The notes: generated by a model not told the origin, from the letters alone. DNA of 64,000 nucleotides from Muribaculum gordoncarteri (GCF_004803695.1 NZ_CP039393.1:2604001-2668000); one strand, 5' to 3'; counted from the stretch's first letter, positions 1 through 9,540 are shown. Made by a program: numbers and translations.

Positions 1-1
1 C

Positions 2-400
2 CGCATGGAGTCGATGGGGATAATACTGCAGCTGATGTCACGATTCATGCGTCACGCACGACCTAAATACGAAGCATCGGACAAGCGCATAAAGCTCGCC
101 CTCGAATACCTCAACGAAAACATCACCGAGCCTATATCGATCGAAACACTCGCAAGCGAGGCTTGCCTGTCACGCGACCACTTCATAAAGCTGTTCAAGC
201 AGGAACTCGGATGCACCCCGGGACAGTTCATCATCGACAAGAAGCTGATAAAGGCACAGCTCATGCTCGCCACCGAAAACACCTCGATAAAGGACATTGC
301 CTATTCGCTCGGATATGACGACTACTCCTACTTTTCGCGACTGTTTCGCAAGCACACATCCATGACCCCGCAGAACTACCGCAACAGCTTCAACAACTGA
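2..400 (+). CDS. AraC-family transcriptional regulator, C-terminal part (5' end outside window)
   Basis: The reading frame is open to the window edge, so only the C-terminal part is seen and the ATG at 5 is probably internal. The visible protein is a typical AraC DNA-binding domain of about 100 residues with two helix-turn-helix units: one around [20 protein letters not shown] and one around [19 protein letters not shown], followed by the usual [13 protein letters not shown] end. The sensing domain, and hence the ligand, lies outside the window. The next gene has its own promoter, so the two are not obviously one operon. The family call is secure; the target genes are unknown. Confidence 0.88.
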
Positions 401-434
401 CCCCAAAATATCAGCTGACACAAGGGTAACATGA

Positions 435-467
435 ATTTCGCATTTAGCGTTATTATTTGTAATTTTG
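435..467 (+). promoter_or_regulatory. Bacteroidota-type promoter of the GH25 gene
   Basis: A TAATTTTG -7 box (460-467) matches TAnnTTTG, with a TTTC element 20 nt upstream as the -33 box. The first 10 and last 9 bases (ATTTCGCATT ... GTAATTTTG) are identical, at the same spacing, to the promoter before cvpA. The box ends 7 nt before the ATG at 475, so the transcript should have almost no leader. Confidence 0.65.
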
Positions 468-474
468 TGACCTG

Positions 475-1209
475 ATGAAGTCAAAGATTATAATATTGGT
501 GATTGCGCTGACCCTGATAGCCTCGGTGGGCATCATGCTCTATCTCGTGAAGATACGCGGAGTTGCCCATGCCGTCAATGTGTCACGCGACGAGTATCCC
601 ATTCTCGGAGTAGACCTGTCGTCACATAACGGCGACATCGACTTCAACAGACTGAAGGCCGATTCGGTCGACTTCGTGATGCTGAAAGCCACCGAAGGCA
701 CCACATTCAAGGACCCGAAATTCAACCGCAACTACACCGAGGCGCGCAAAGCCGGCATAAGCCACATCGGAGCCTACCACTTCTTCCGTTTCGACACCGA
801 CGGCGAGATGCAGGCGATGAACCTCATCAACAGCCTCCAGGGCAAGACCATCGACCTGCCCGTAGCCATTGACCTTGAGGAGTGGACCAATCCCAAGCAT
901 CTCGACACCGATGAAGTGGTGACACGCCTGCAGGCAATGATCGACTATCTCGAAATCAACGGCCTCACAATATTGTTTTATACCAATAAGGACGGATACC
1001 AGCGATTTGTCCGCGACCGTTTTGACGACTATCCCTTGTGGATATGCTCATTTACCGACCCTCCACTCGGCGACGACAACAACGACTGGGCCCTCTGGCA
1101 ATACAGCCACTGGGGATGGACCGAAGCCTGCGACACCGAAGTCGACCTCAACACATTCAACGGCGACCGTGAGCAATGGCTTCAATGGGTGAAATCGTCA
1201 ACATTCTGA
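475..1209 (+). CDS. Glycoside hydrolase family 25 (lysozyme-like muramidase), membrane-anchored
   Basis: The protein (244 aa) starts with one hydrophobic helix (residues about 4-25), a signal anchor or uncleaved signal, and then carries a full GH25 barrel. Visible family marks are GVDLSSHNG (Asp47), the AxxAYHFFR strand and the catalytic D-x-E pair in AIDLEEW (Asp133, Glu135). GH25 enzymes cut the beta-1,4 bond between N-acetylmuramic acid and N-acetylglucosamine. The anchor places the enzyme in the periplasm facing peptidoglycan, which suggests wall remodelling; an antibacterial role is possible but has no support in the neighbours. It is probably a single-gene unit. Confidence 0.9.
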   Translation: MKSKIIILVIALTLIASVGIMLYLVKIRGVAHAVNVSRDEYPILGVDLSSHNGDIDFNRLKADSVDFVMLKATEGTTFKDPKFNRNYTEARKAGISHIGAYHFFRFDTDGEMQAMNLINSLQGKTIDLPVAIDLEEWTNPKHLDTDEVVTRLQAMIDYLEINGLTILFYTNKDGYQRFVRDRFDDYPLWICSFTDPPLGDDNNDWALWQYSHWGWTEACDTEVDLNTFNGDREQWLQWVKSSTF

Positions 1210-1275
1210 CTACGACAATCTATAACGAAATCAATAATCCCGCAAAATGGACTACTGCATATTTCCCCCGAAGAG

Positions 1276-2505
1276 ATGCCTGAAGGCATAATCGACCTTC
1301 CGCTATCAAAGAGCATCAGCAACCGAGTGCTTATACTGAATGCGCTCACGGGCAACCGTGGCCGAATCGAGCGAACGGCCGAATGTGACGACACCGCCGT
1401 GATGCTCACGGCACTGTCGCAGACATCCGATGAAGTCAACATCGGTGCCGCAGGTACCGCCATGAGATTTCTCACCGCCTACTTCGCGATGCAACCCGGA
1501 CGCACCGTGACGATAACCGGTACGGAGCGAATGTGCAACCGTCCCATAGCGCTGCTTGTCGACGCACTCCGTCAGTGCGGAGCATCGATCGAGTATGTGG
1601 ACAAGGAAGGTTATCCTCCACTGAAAATCCACGGATGCCGACTGACGGGAGGCGACATAACGCTGCCGGCATCGGTCAGCTCGCAATATGTGTCGGCGTT
1701 GCTCATGACAGCACCGCTGATGGAACACGGCCTAAAGCTGACGCTAACCGATGGCATAGTGTCGCTACCCTATATCAAGATGACGCTCGGACTTATGAAG
1801 GAATGGGGCGTCGACAGCGACTTTACCGACAATGTGATAACGGTAGAGCCTCAACACTACACACCCGTCGACTTCAAAGTAGAGGCCGACTGGTCGGCAG
1901 CATCCTACTGGTATGAAATTGAAGCTCTCTCATCGGGCGACCTCTCGTTGAGAGGATTGTCACGCAACAGCCTGCAGGGCGACAGTCACGTTGCCGACTT
2001 CTTTACCGGACTCGGAGTCAACTCGGAGTGGGACGGTGATGTGATGGAACTTATGCCGTCGCCCGACCTCACCCCACGCATCACGCTCGACATGAGCGAG
2101 CAGCCCGACCTTGCTCAGACAGTGGTTGTGACCTGCGCGATGCTGGGACTGCCCTTCCACATCACCGGCCTGTCGACATTGAAGATAAAGGAAACCGACC
2201 GCCTCACCGCCCTGCGCGACGAGTTGCGCAAGCTGTCGTTTGTCATCGACATAGTCGACGACAACGCCCTCGAATGGGAAGGCGCGAGATGTCCTGTCGA
2301 CACATCACGCCCTGTTGTCATAGACACCTATCAGGATCATCGCATGGCTATGGCATTCGCCCCGGTGGTCCTATACATTCCCGGACTAATAATACGTAAC
2401 GCCGATGTAGTGACCAAGTCCTATCCCGAATATTGGGATCACCTGCGCAGCATCGGTTTCACAACCAAGGAGGTCGACGCCGACACCTTGCTCAACAATA
2501 TATAA
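1276..2505 (+). CDS. aroA: 3-phosphoshikimate 1-carboxyvinyltransferase (EPSP synthase)
   Basis: This is the sixth step of the shikimate pathway: shikimate 3-phosphate plus PEP gives EPSP and phosphate, in the cytosol. The sequence has LPLSKSISNR near the N terminus, the GAAGTAMRF loop, the LKIKETDR segment and the DHRMAMAFAP motif, all family hallmarks. As it stands the only ATG in frame is at 1276, giving 409 aa that begin directly at the first core strand. A second ATG at 1247 reads M-D-Y-C-I-F-P-P in another frame and would join this frame if the C run at 1265-1269 had one more C. The N terminus is therefore uncertain (see findings). It lies 2 bp before the next gene. Confidence 0.93.
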   Translation: MPEGIIDLPLSKSISNRVLILNALTGNRGRIERTAECDDTAVMLTALSQTSDEVNIGAAGTAMRFLTAYFAMQPGRTVTITGTERMCNRPIALLVDALRQCGASIEYVDKEGYPPLKIHGCRLTGGDITLPASVSSQYVSALLMTAPLMEHGLKLTLTDGIVSLPYIKMTLGLMKEWGVDSDFTDNVITVEPQHYTPVDFKVEADWSAASYWYEIEALSSGDLSLRGLSRNSLQGDSHVADFFTGLGVNSEWDGDVMELMPSPDLTPRITLDMSEQPDLAQTVVVTCAMLGLPFHITGLSTLKIKETDRLTALRDELRKLSFVIDIVDDNALEWEGARCPVDTSRPVVIDTYQDHRMAMAFAPVVLYIPGLIIRNADVVTKSYPEYWDHLRSIGFTTKEVDADTLLNNI

Positions 2506-2507
2506 TC

Positions 2508-2936
2508 ATGGAAGTAAGTCTCATAATAATAGGTGCGCTGGCCATTGTGGGAATAGCTCTCTACCTGCATGACCGATATGCACGCCGCAAGCCCTCGCAG
2601 CAGGAGGAAGAGCCGGAGCCTCAGCCTCAGGAACAAGAAGAGTGCTGTGGAATGCACATCACCTGCGAGCGCGATTCGCTCCTTGCATCGGTGAGCGAAA
2701 CAATCGAGTACTACGATGACGAGGAGCTCGACGCTTTCAAGGGACGCGACCCCGAGTCCTACACCGACGATGAAATCGAGCAGTTTCGCGATGTGCTTCT
2801 CACGTTGCTCCCTCAGGACATAGCCGGCTGGGGCCGAAGCATCCAGCTGCGCGGCATCGAACTGCCGCCAGCCGTGCGCGAAGAGCTGCTCATGATAGTG
2901 GCCGAAGCCCGTCACGATGCTGTGAATCCCAACTAA
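2508..2936 (+). CDS. Small membrane-anchored protein with a CCGMHxxC motif, unknown function
   Basis: A 142-aa protein starting 2 bp after aroA. It has one N-terminal transmembrane helix (residues about 4-22), a basic stop (HDRYARRKP), a Glu/Pro/Gln-rich linker and then EECCGMHITC, a compact Cys/His cluster that could bind a metal. The remaining 90 residues are acidic and helical. I recall similar proteins next to aroA in Bacteroidales but know no characterised member. The neighbouring gene is a zinc/manganese-type ABC permease, so a metal link is an inference from context only. Longer upstream readings overlap aroA and are not credible. Confidence 0.7.
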   Translation: MEVSLIIIGALAIVGIALYLHDRYARRKPSQQEEEPEPQPQEQEECCGMHITCERDSLLASVSETIEYYDDEELDAFKGRDPESYTDDEIEQFRDVLLTLLPQDIAGWGRSIQLRGIELPPAVREELLMIVAEARHDAVNPN

Positions 2937-2953
2937 TCCCCACGATTACCGTC

Positions 2954-3769
2954 ATGGACTATCTACAATACGCCTTCTTCAGAAACGCAGTCATAGGCAT
3001 ACTCATCATCTCGGTCGCAGCCGCCATGATAGGCACCTACATCATCACGCGACGCATGGTGTCGATAACCGGCGGCATAACCCACGCCTGCTTCGGCGGA
3101 CTCGGATTGGGATATTACCTCGGCATAAGCCCCGTGTTTATGGCTGCGGTATTTGCCGTCACATCGTCGATGGGTGTCGAGTGGATTGCGTCACGCTACA
3201 GAATACGCGAGGACTCGGCAATTGCCGTTATATGGTCGCTCGGCATGGCATTGGGTATCCTGTTTGTCTTTCTCACTCCGGGATATGTCCCCGAACTTAA
3301 CGGATTCCTGTTTGGCAACATCCTCACGATAGGTACATCCGACCTATGGGCTTTCGCAGCCTACACGGTGGTGCTCGTGACATTCTTCGCACTCTTCCGC
3401 CGCACCATAATCGCCTGTGCTTTCGACAGCGACTTCGCTCAGGTGTCGGGCCTGCCGGTGCGTTTCATCAATTACGCCATGACGGTGCTTGTGGCCGTGT
3501 GTATCGTTCTCACAATAAGGCTTGTAGGCATTATGCTGTTGCTCTCGATGGTGACAGTGCCGGTGCTTATAGCCGAAACGTGGTCACGACGCTTCATAAG
3601 CATAATGCTCGCGGCGATAGTAATCTCCATCGTCAGCAGCCTCGGAGGACTGTTGGTGGCTACAATCATCGATGTTCCATGCTCGGCAATCATCGTGCTA
3701 CTGCAGGTTGCTCTCTATTTTGTGGCACGAATCGGTAAAGACATTTCGCTTAAACGCCCCATACGCTGA
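2954..3769 (+). CDS. Metal ABC transporter permease (ZnuB/MntB, ABC-3 family)
   Basis: A 271-aa integral inner-membrane protein with about eight hydrophobic helices. It has the ABC-3 family features: a YIITRRMVSITGGITHACFGGLGLGYYLG segment early on and FDSDFAQVSGLPVR, the coupling-helix region, in the middle. Relatives move Zn, Mn or Fe together with an ATPase and a periplasmic binding protein. Neither partner is encoded nearby, which is unusual for a stand-alone permease gene. The 17-bp gap to the previous gene and 14-bp gap to porW suggest cotranscription. The metal cannot be told from sequence. Confidence 0.85.
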   Translation: MDYLQYAFFRNAVIGILIISVAAAMIGTYIITRRMVSITGGITHACFGGLGLGYYLGISPVFMAAVFAVTSSMGVEWIASRYRIREDSAIAVIWSLGMALGILFVFLTPGYVPELNGFLFGNILTIGTSDLWAFAAYTVVLVTFFALFRRTIIACAFDSDFAQVSGLPVRFINYAMTVLVAVCIVLTIRLVGIMLLLSMVTVPVLIAETWSRRFISIMLAAIVISIVSSLGGLLVATIIDVPCSAIIVLLQVALYFVARIGKDISLKRPIR

Positions 3770-3783
3770 CCTCTCTCCAGCCG

Positions 3784-6576
3784 ATGACCCGCAGCCGCCT
3801 TTACATACTCGTCATAGCCGTGACAGCAACAATGCTGTTATCGGGATGCTCAACCCGAAAAAACACTGCGGCAAGCCGCAACTATCAGGCATTCATAACG
3901 CGCTATAACGTATATTACAACGGCGACGAGCACTATAAGTCGACACTGGAGGCAATGGAGCGTGACTATGCCGACGACTATTCACGCCTGCTGCCCCTGC
4001 ATCCGGCCGATGCACGGCGCGACCCCATGTCACCCCAACCGTCGGGCGACTTCACCCGTTCAATCGAAAAAGCACAGAAAGCAATAGAGCTACGCTCGAT
4101 AAAGCGACGCCCGGCGCGAAAACCGGGACGCTCTAACGACCCGGCCTACCGTGAGTGGCTGAAACGCGAGGAGTACAACCCTTTTCTTCACAATGCGTGG
4201 ATGATGCTCGGACGCAGCCAATATGCATCGGGCGACTTCACCGGAGCGGCCGCGACATTCCGTTACATTGCGCGTCACTTTTCATGGCTGCCCGAAACTG
4301 TGACCGAAGCCAAGCTGTGGCAAGCCCGCTGTTACAGTGTGCTCGGCTGGGAATTTGAGGCCGAAAGCCTGCTGCAGGGCATCACGGCCGATGACCTCAA
4401 GTCACGGCAACTTGAAGAGTTATATGACATAGCCTGTGCGACCCGCTTCCTCGCATCAGGCAATACGGAGAAAGCCATTCCTTACATCGAGAAGGCTGTC
4501 AGCAAGGCATCGCGATGGCAGAAACCCCGCCTGTACTATCTGCTCGGGCAACTATATTCACGAGCCGGGGATAGATCGGCCGCATATAACGCATTCGGGA
4601 AATCGACCTCATCGGCAACAACCAACCGAGCACGCATCAACGCCCGTGTGCGACAAAGCGAGGTGTATACCTCCGATGACATAACGCGCGAAGTAAAGGC
4701 ACTGAAGCGCATGACACGCTTTGACAGCAACAGCGACTATCGGGGCCTTCTATATTACGCCATCGGCAATCTCTACAAGTCGCGAGGCGACACAGCGCAG
4801 GCCGTAACCAACTACATGCTTTCGCAGGAATCACAACCCGAGGGGAATACCGACAAAGGCCTCACCCTGCTGTCGCTCGGTGACATATATTTCAAGCGCA
4901 AGGAGTATGTCAAGGCACAACCATGCTACGCCGAAGCGGTGGCACTGCTACCGACTGCATATCCTGGATATGACTCAATAAGCCGACGAAGCGACATCCT
5001 TGACCGACTCGCCGTCTACATCAACAACATAAATCACAACGACTCCACACTCAATCTCGCCGACAAACCCGAGGAGGAACGCACAGCTATAATCAAGGCA
5101 TATATATCACAGCTCAAAAAGCGTGACAAGGAGCAGGCCGAAAAGGCTCGCCGAGAGGAGTATTTCGCCAATCAACAAAATGGTGACGCCACTGCATCGT
5201 CAACCGACGGAGCGGCTGCACCGACATCATTCTCACTTAACAACGATGACTCGTGGTACTTCTACAATAACGCAATACGTAACGCGGGACGCACCGAATT
5301 TCAACGCCGTTGGGGAGCTCGCCGACTTGAGGATGACTGGCGACGACGCGACAAGAGTTCGTCGACATTAGGCGTGACCTCAACCGACGAAACCGACTAC
5401 AACGATGACGATGTAACGCAAAGCGATGACGAGCGAAACGTGACATCGGAAAATCCCTACGATGTGGAGTACTACATGAAGCAGTTGCCGCTGACAGCCG
5501 AAGCCCGGCGCAGGGCCAACTACATAATTCAGGACGGGCTCTACAACGCTGCGCTGATTCTGAAGGACGATCTGCATGACTACCCTTCGGCTGCCCGTTA
5601 CTGGGAACGCCTGTTGTCACGCTATCCCGACACACCCTACTGCATCGATGTATATTATAATATGTACATGATGTATCGTCGAAACGGCGACATGACGCAA
5701 GCCGAGCGTTATCGCTCACTGTTGCTCGACCGCTTCCCCGAGTCACGTTATGCCACAGCGTTACGTAACCCCGACGGACTTGAACGGATGCGTGACATGG
5801 CCCGCCACGAAGAAGAACTTTACGACAAGGCCTACTCGGCCTATATCGGGAATCGAAATGAGGAAGTGCATGAAGCATTGCGCACGATGAAACGTGACTA
5901 CCCGCTAAGCGACCTGATGCCCAAATTTATGTTTATCGACGCGTTAAGCTATGTCACGGAAAATGACGCCGACCGATTCAAGAACACGTTGAAAGAAATT
6001 GTCGACAGCTATCCCGATGCCGATGTGACGCCTGTAGCCTCGGCCTATCTTGCCGGGCTCAATCAGGGCCGTCACATACTCAGCGGAGCGGAGAATCCAC
6101 GCGGCATTGTGTGGCGACAGGCACTCACCGTCGACTCAATCGCCGGGTCGGCCGACACGCCCGCTGAATTTGAGCTTAATCCCGACACACCGCAACTGTT
6201 TATACTCGCATACCCTGTCGACGAAGTAGAAGCCAACCAACTGCTTTACAATGTGGCACGACACAACTTCAGCTCCTTTGTCATAAAGGATTTTGACCTT
6301 GAATGTCTAAATTTCGGCAACATCGGGTTGCTGATTGTAAAAGGATTTGCTAACTTTGACGAACTTGTACACTATCGCAAAGTACTTGACGACGACACCT
6401 CGTTCATAATGCCGTCCAAAGTGACGCCGGTCATGATCAGTGTCGACGACTTCAACACTTTGCTGCGTGACGGACGGTCGATTGACGACTATTTCAAATA
6501 TGTCAACGAGCGTGCAGCCGACGAGCCGGTCACCGTCCCCGTGCCTGACAATGAAGAAAACGACAATGAGCAATAA
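3784..6576 (+). CDS. porW: PorW/SprE-like tetratricopeptide-repeat lipoprotein
   Basis: A 930-aa lipoprotein: the signal peptide ends in a lipobox LLSGC (Cys22). The start of the mature protein (TRKNTA...YQAFITRYNVYYNGDEHY) is the signature of the SprE/PorW family, essential in type IX secretion and gliding in Flavobacteriia and Porphyromonas. Several TPR-like helix pairs follow, with YWERLLSRYPDTPY-type repeats near residue 610 and a charged, Asp-rich linker around 480-560. The last 130 residues form a separate alpha/beta domain. The gene overlaps porX by 11 bp. No T9SS core genes (porK, L, M, N, sov) lie in this window, so a secretion role here is by homology only. Confidence 0.85.
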   Translation: MTRSRLYILVIAVTATMLLSGCSTRKNTAASRNYQAFITRYNVYYNGDEHYKSTLEAMERDYADDYSRLLPLHPADARRDPMSPQPSGDFTRSIEKAQKAIELRSIKRRPARKPGRSNDPAYREWLKREEYNPFLHNAWMMLGRSQYASGDFTGAAATFRYIARHFSWLPETVTEAKLWQARCYSVLGWEFEAESLLQGITADDLKSRQLEELYDIACATRFLASGNTEKAIPYIEKAVSKASRWQKPRLYYLLGQLYSRAGDRSAAYNAFGKSTSSATTNRARINARVRQSEVYTSDDITREVKALKRMTRFDSNSDYRGLLYYAIGNLYKSRGDTAQAVTNYMLSQESQPEGNTDKGLTLLSLGDIYFKRKEYVKAQPCYAEAVALLPTAYPGYDSISRRSDILDRLAVYINNINHNDSTLNLADKPEEERTAIIKAYISQLKKRDKEQAEKARREEYFANQQNGDATASSTDGAAAPTSFSLNNDDSWYFYNNAIRNAGRTEFQRRWGARRLEDDWRRRDKSSSTLGVTSTDETDYNDDDVTQSDDERNVTSENPYDVEYYMKQLPLTAEARRRANYIIQDGLYNAALILKDDLHDYPSAARYWERLLSRYPDTPYCIDVYYNMYMMYRRNGDMTQAERYRSLLLDRFPESRYATALRNPDGLERMRDMARHEEELYDKAYSAYIGNRNEEVHEALRTMKRDYPLSDLMPKFMFIDALSYVTENDADRFKNTLKEIVDSYPDADVTPVASAYLAGLNQGRHILSGAENPRGIVWRQALTVDSIAGSADTPAEFELNPDTPQLFILAYPVDEVEANQLLYNVARHNFSSFVIKDFDLECLNFGNIGLLIVKGFANFDELVHYRKVLDDDTSFIMPSKVTPVMISVDDFNTLLRDGRSIDDYFKYVNERAADEPVTVPVPDNEENDNEQ

Positions 6577-8128
6577 TCGCTACAAGATATTATGGGCCGA
6601 CGATGAAATAGACTTGCTGAAGCCCCATATCCTCTTCCTTAACGGAAAAGGATATGATGTCACGACCGCCAACAACGGTCGCGACGCGCTCGACCTCATT
6701 GCCGAAGGCGGTTACGATCTGGTAATACTCGACGAGCACATGCCCGGATTGTCGGGACTTGAAACGCTCGCCATGATAAAGCAGACATCGCCGCTCACCC
6801 CCGTCATCATGATTACAAAGAGCGAAGAGGAGAACATCATGAATCAGGCCATAGGAAGCAAGATAGCCGATTACCTGATAAAGCCGGTAAACCCCAACCA
6901 GATACTGCTGTCGCTAAAAAAAGCACTGCACTCCGACGAGCTTGTAAGCCGTCAGGCCACGAGCGACTACCGCAAGGAGTTTGGACGGCTGTCGCTCATG
7001 ATTAATGAGTGCCGTTCAATCAATGACTGGTATGCCCTCTACGACCGCATAGTGTACTGGGAGATGGAACTGTCATCGGCCGACACCGACATGAACTCCC
7101 TGCTTCTGATGCAGAAGGATGAAGCCAATGCCGCCTTCAGCAAGTTTCTGCACAAGAACTACGGCTCATGGATGGAGGGAAAAGATCGTCCGCTGATGAG
7201 CAACGATGTTTTCAAGCATCACATACTTCCGCACCTCGATTCAGGCGAGAAGGTGATGATGCTCGTCATCGACAATCTGCGCCTCGACCAATGGCGTGCG
7301 ATAAAGCCGCTGTTGGGCGACATGTTCTCGTTTGAAGAGTCGCTCTACACTTCAATCCTGCCCACGGCAACGCAATATGCACGTAACGCACTCTTCTCGG
7401 GACTGATGCCTCGCGACATAGCGTCACTGTTTCCCGACCTGTGGATGGACGAGGATGCCGCCGAGAGCAAAAACATTAACGAAGCGCCGCTCATTGCCAC
7501 ACAGCTTCAGCGATTTCGCCGCGATGTGCGATTTTCCTATCACAAAATCAACGACTCGGTTGCCGCCGAACGGCTTGTAAAGGATTTCGCCAATCTTGAG
7601 GCCAACCGACTGAATGTAGTAGTGTGCAACTTCATCGACATAATGTCGCACGCACGCACCGACTCACGGATGATGCGCGAACTTGCATCAAGCGATGCCG
7701 CCTACCGGTCGCTGACCGAGTCGTGGCTGCGTCACTCTCCTGTGCTCGACCTGCTGCGCAAGGCAGGTGCCCGAGGCCACCGCATAGTCATCACCACCGA
7801 CCACGGTTCAATAAAGGTGAACAATGCGGTCAAAGTGGTGGGTGACCGAAACACCAACACCAACCTGCGTTACAAGGTGGGAAAGAATCTCGACTACAAT
7901 CCGCGTCAGGTATATGAAATAAAACATCCCGAGCGTTACGGACTTCCGTCACCCAACGTTTCATCGACCTACATATTCGCATCGGGACGCGACTTCTTCG
8001 CCTACCCCAACAACTACAACCACTACGTGCAGTACTACGACAACACATTCCAGCACGGAGGCATATCGCTTGAAGAGATGCTCGTGCCGATTGTGACACT
8101 TACCCCGAAATCAAACGACAAAAAATAA
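6566..8128 (+). CDS. porX: PorX-like response regulator with PglZ/alkaline-phosphatase-type output domain
   Basis: A 520-aa two-domain protein. Residues 1-125 are a receiver domain with acidic pocket DD (12-13), phosphoacceptor Asp56 (VILDEHMPG) and KPVNP at the end. A helical linker follows, then a PglZ domain of the alkaline phosphatase superfamily with [38 protein letters not shown] and a C-terminal [11 protein letters not shown] metal site. This is the PorX architecture; PorX acts with PorY and SigP on T9SS genes, and its PglZ domain cleaves nucleotide oligomers. An alternative ATG at 6551 adds five residues. Overlap with porW implies translational coupling. Confidence 0.9.
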   Translation: MSNNRYKILWADDEIDLLKPHILFLNGKGYDVTTANNGRDALDLIAEGGYDLVILDEHMPGLSGLETLAMIKQTSPLTPVIMITKSEEENIMNQAIGSKIADYLIKPVNPNQILLSLKKALHSDELVSRQATSDYRKEFGRLSLMINECRSINDWYALYDRIVYWEMELSSADTDMNSLLLMQKDEANAAFSKFLHKNYGSWMEGKDRPLMSNDVFKHHILPHLDSGEKVMMLVIDNLRLDQWRAIKPLLGDMFSFEESLYTSILPTATQYARNALFSGLMPRDIASLFPDLWMDEDAAESKNINEAPLIATQLQRFRRDVRFSYHKINDSVAAERLVKDFANLEANRLNVVVCNFIDIMSHARTDSRMMRELASSDAAYRSLTESWLRHSPVLDLLRKAGARGHRIVITTDHGSIKVNNAVKVVGDRNTNTNLRYKVGKNLDYNPRQVYEIKHPERYGLPSPNVSSTYIFASGRDFFAYPNNYNHYVQYYDNTFQHGGISLEEMLVPIVTLTPKSNDKK

Positions 8129-8139
8129 TAACAACACCC

Positions 8140-8577
8140 ATGACTACGAAAATATTGATTCCTTCGATTGCCGACCTCGACAAGGCGGCTCACGAATTCA
8201 TCGAACTGATGGACGATGCCACCGTATTTGCATTCTACGGAGAGATGGGAGCCGGTAAGACGACATTCATCAACGCCCTGTCGCGCGCACTCGGTGTCGA
8301 GGACGACCCCACGAGCAGCCCTTCGTTTGCAATAATCAACGAATACCGCTCCGACACCACAGCCGAGCTGATATATCACTTCGACCTCTATCGTCTTGAA
8401 AACCTTGAAGAAGCCTTTGATATAGGCGTCGAGGATTATCTCGACTCGGGTGCATTGTGCTTCATCGAATGGCCCGAACGCATCGCCGACATACTGCCCG
8501 ACGACACGGTGCGAGTAGACATCCGCGAACTTCCCGACGGAAGCCGCGAACTCACCGTAACATCACCCGAACAGTAG
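8140..8577 (+). CDS. tsaE: tRNA threonylcarbamoyladenosine biosynthesis ATPase TsaE
   Basis: A 145-aa P-loop protein with Walker A GEMGAGKT (34-41), the [11 protein letters not shown] switch segment, YHFDLYRL and the conserved FIEWPERI near residue 110. TsaE works with TsaB and TsaD to place the threonylcarbamoyl group on A37 of ANN-decoding tRNAs. Length and motif order are standard. It starts 11 bp after porX and is followed 4 bp later by a small membrane protein, so all look cotranscribed. Confidence 0.95.
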   Translation: MTTKILIPSIADLDKAAHEFIELMDDATVFAFYGEMGAGKTTFINALSRALGVEDDPTSSPSFAIINEYRSDTTAELIYHFDLYRLENLEEAFDIGVEDYLDSGALCFIEWPERIADILPDDTVRVDIRELPDGSRELTVTSPEQ

Positions 8578-8581
8578 CATC

Positions 8582-8809
8582 ATGTCGCTCGTAACAGGCA
8601 CATTGGTGCTGATAGGCATATTCACGCTGTGTGGACTATTTTCAATCCTGGCCGGAATGGCCGGCTGGGATTGGTTTTTCACCAGCGTCAACTCACGAAT
8701 GCTCACCGGACGCATGTCGCGTAAATGGGCCAGGATATTCTACATCGTACTTGGCTTGGCGATATTGACTATGGCGACATATCTCTACATGACACTACCT
8801 GCAAAATGA
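8582..8809 (+). CDS. Two-helix membrane protein resembling the Imm17 family
   Basis: A 75-aa protein with two hydrophobic helices (about 5-28 and 50-70) joined by a WDWFFTSVNSRMLTGRMSRKWAR loop. The aromatic pair after helix 1 and the basic Arg-rich stretch before helix 2 resemble Bacteroidetes proteins filed under immunity family 17. No toxin gene is nearby, so that family name should not be read as a function. Its stop overlaps the birA start by 4 bp (ATGA), a sign of coupled translation. Confidence 0.6.
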   Translation: MSLVTGTLVLIGIFTLCGLFSILAGMAGWDWFFTSVNSRMLTGRMSRKWARIFYIVLGLAILTMATYLYMTLPAK

Positions 8810-9540
8810 AACACAACATCCTGCATCTCGATTCAGTGACATCGACCAATTCATGGCTCGCTGTCGAAGGGCGTGACATTCCTCATGCCACAGTAGTGAC
8901 TACACGTGAGCAGACGGCGGGACGAGGGCAACGAGGCAACAGCTGGGAGTCGCAACCCGGAGCCAACCTTACATTCTCCATGCTGCTGCGACCTGAATCG
9001 ATTGCGGCCCACAGCCAGTTCACCATATCGGAAGCAGTAGCGCTCGGCATCGCCGACGCGTTACGCCATTACCTCCCTGCCGACCGCGTGAAGATAAAGT
9101 GGTCCAACGACATATATGTCGACAACCGCAAGATATGCGGGATATTAATTGAAAACAGCATAACCGGCGACCGCATAGGGCGAAGCATCGCCGGAATAGG
9201 CATCAACGTAAATCAGGAGGAGTTTCACAGTGACGCTCCCAATCCAGTGTCGATGCGCAACATCACCGGCATCGAATATAATCTCGACGAGGTGCTCAAC
9301 CTTGTAATCGACTCAATTCTCTCACGACTTGACGAGGGAATCGCCGATCCGGCATCGCTACACCGGGCCTATATCGAGTCGCTGTGGGGCAAAGAGGGCC
9401 GCACCTATCGCGACACCGCCACCGGCGAGATATTCTCGGCCATAATTGAAGATGTAGCCCCCATAGGTCACATCCACCTCCGCGACACCTCCGGCCGCCT
9501 CCGCATCCAAGCCTTCAAAGAAATCGCCGTCATCCTCTGA
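8806..9540 (+). CDS. birA: Biotin--[acetyl-CoA carboxylase] ligase
   Basis: A 244-aa protein, the catalytic part of BirA without the DNA-binding domain of the E. coli enzyme. It has the biotin-loop motif GRGQRGNSW (39-47), VKIKWSNDIYV with the adenylate-binding Lys98, KICGILIEN and the small C-terminal SH3-like domain. It forms biotinyl-AMP and attaches biotin to carrier proteins. The ATG at 8806 is chosen because it overlaps the upstream stop and starts at the family's usual point (MKHNILHLDSVTSTN). The lack of an HTH means it should not act as the biotin repressor. Confidence 0.93.
   Translation: MKHNILHLDSVTSTNSWLAVEGRDIPHATVVTTREQTAGRGQRGNSWESQPGANLTFSMLLRPESIAAHSQFTISEAVALGIADALRHYLPADRVKIKWSNDIYVDNRKICGILIENSITGDRIGRSIAGIGINVNQEEFHSDAPNPVSMRNITGIEYNLDEVLNLVIDSILSRLDEGIADPASLHRAYIESLWGKEGRTYRDTATGEIFSAIIEDVAPIGHIHLRDTSGRLRIQAFKEIAVIL

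Noticed and set aside
8582-8809. Toxin-immunity system around the Imm17-like gene
   Set aside because: No toxin or secretion gene is adjacent; it sits among housekeeping genes with overlapping starts.
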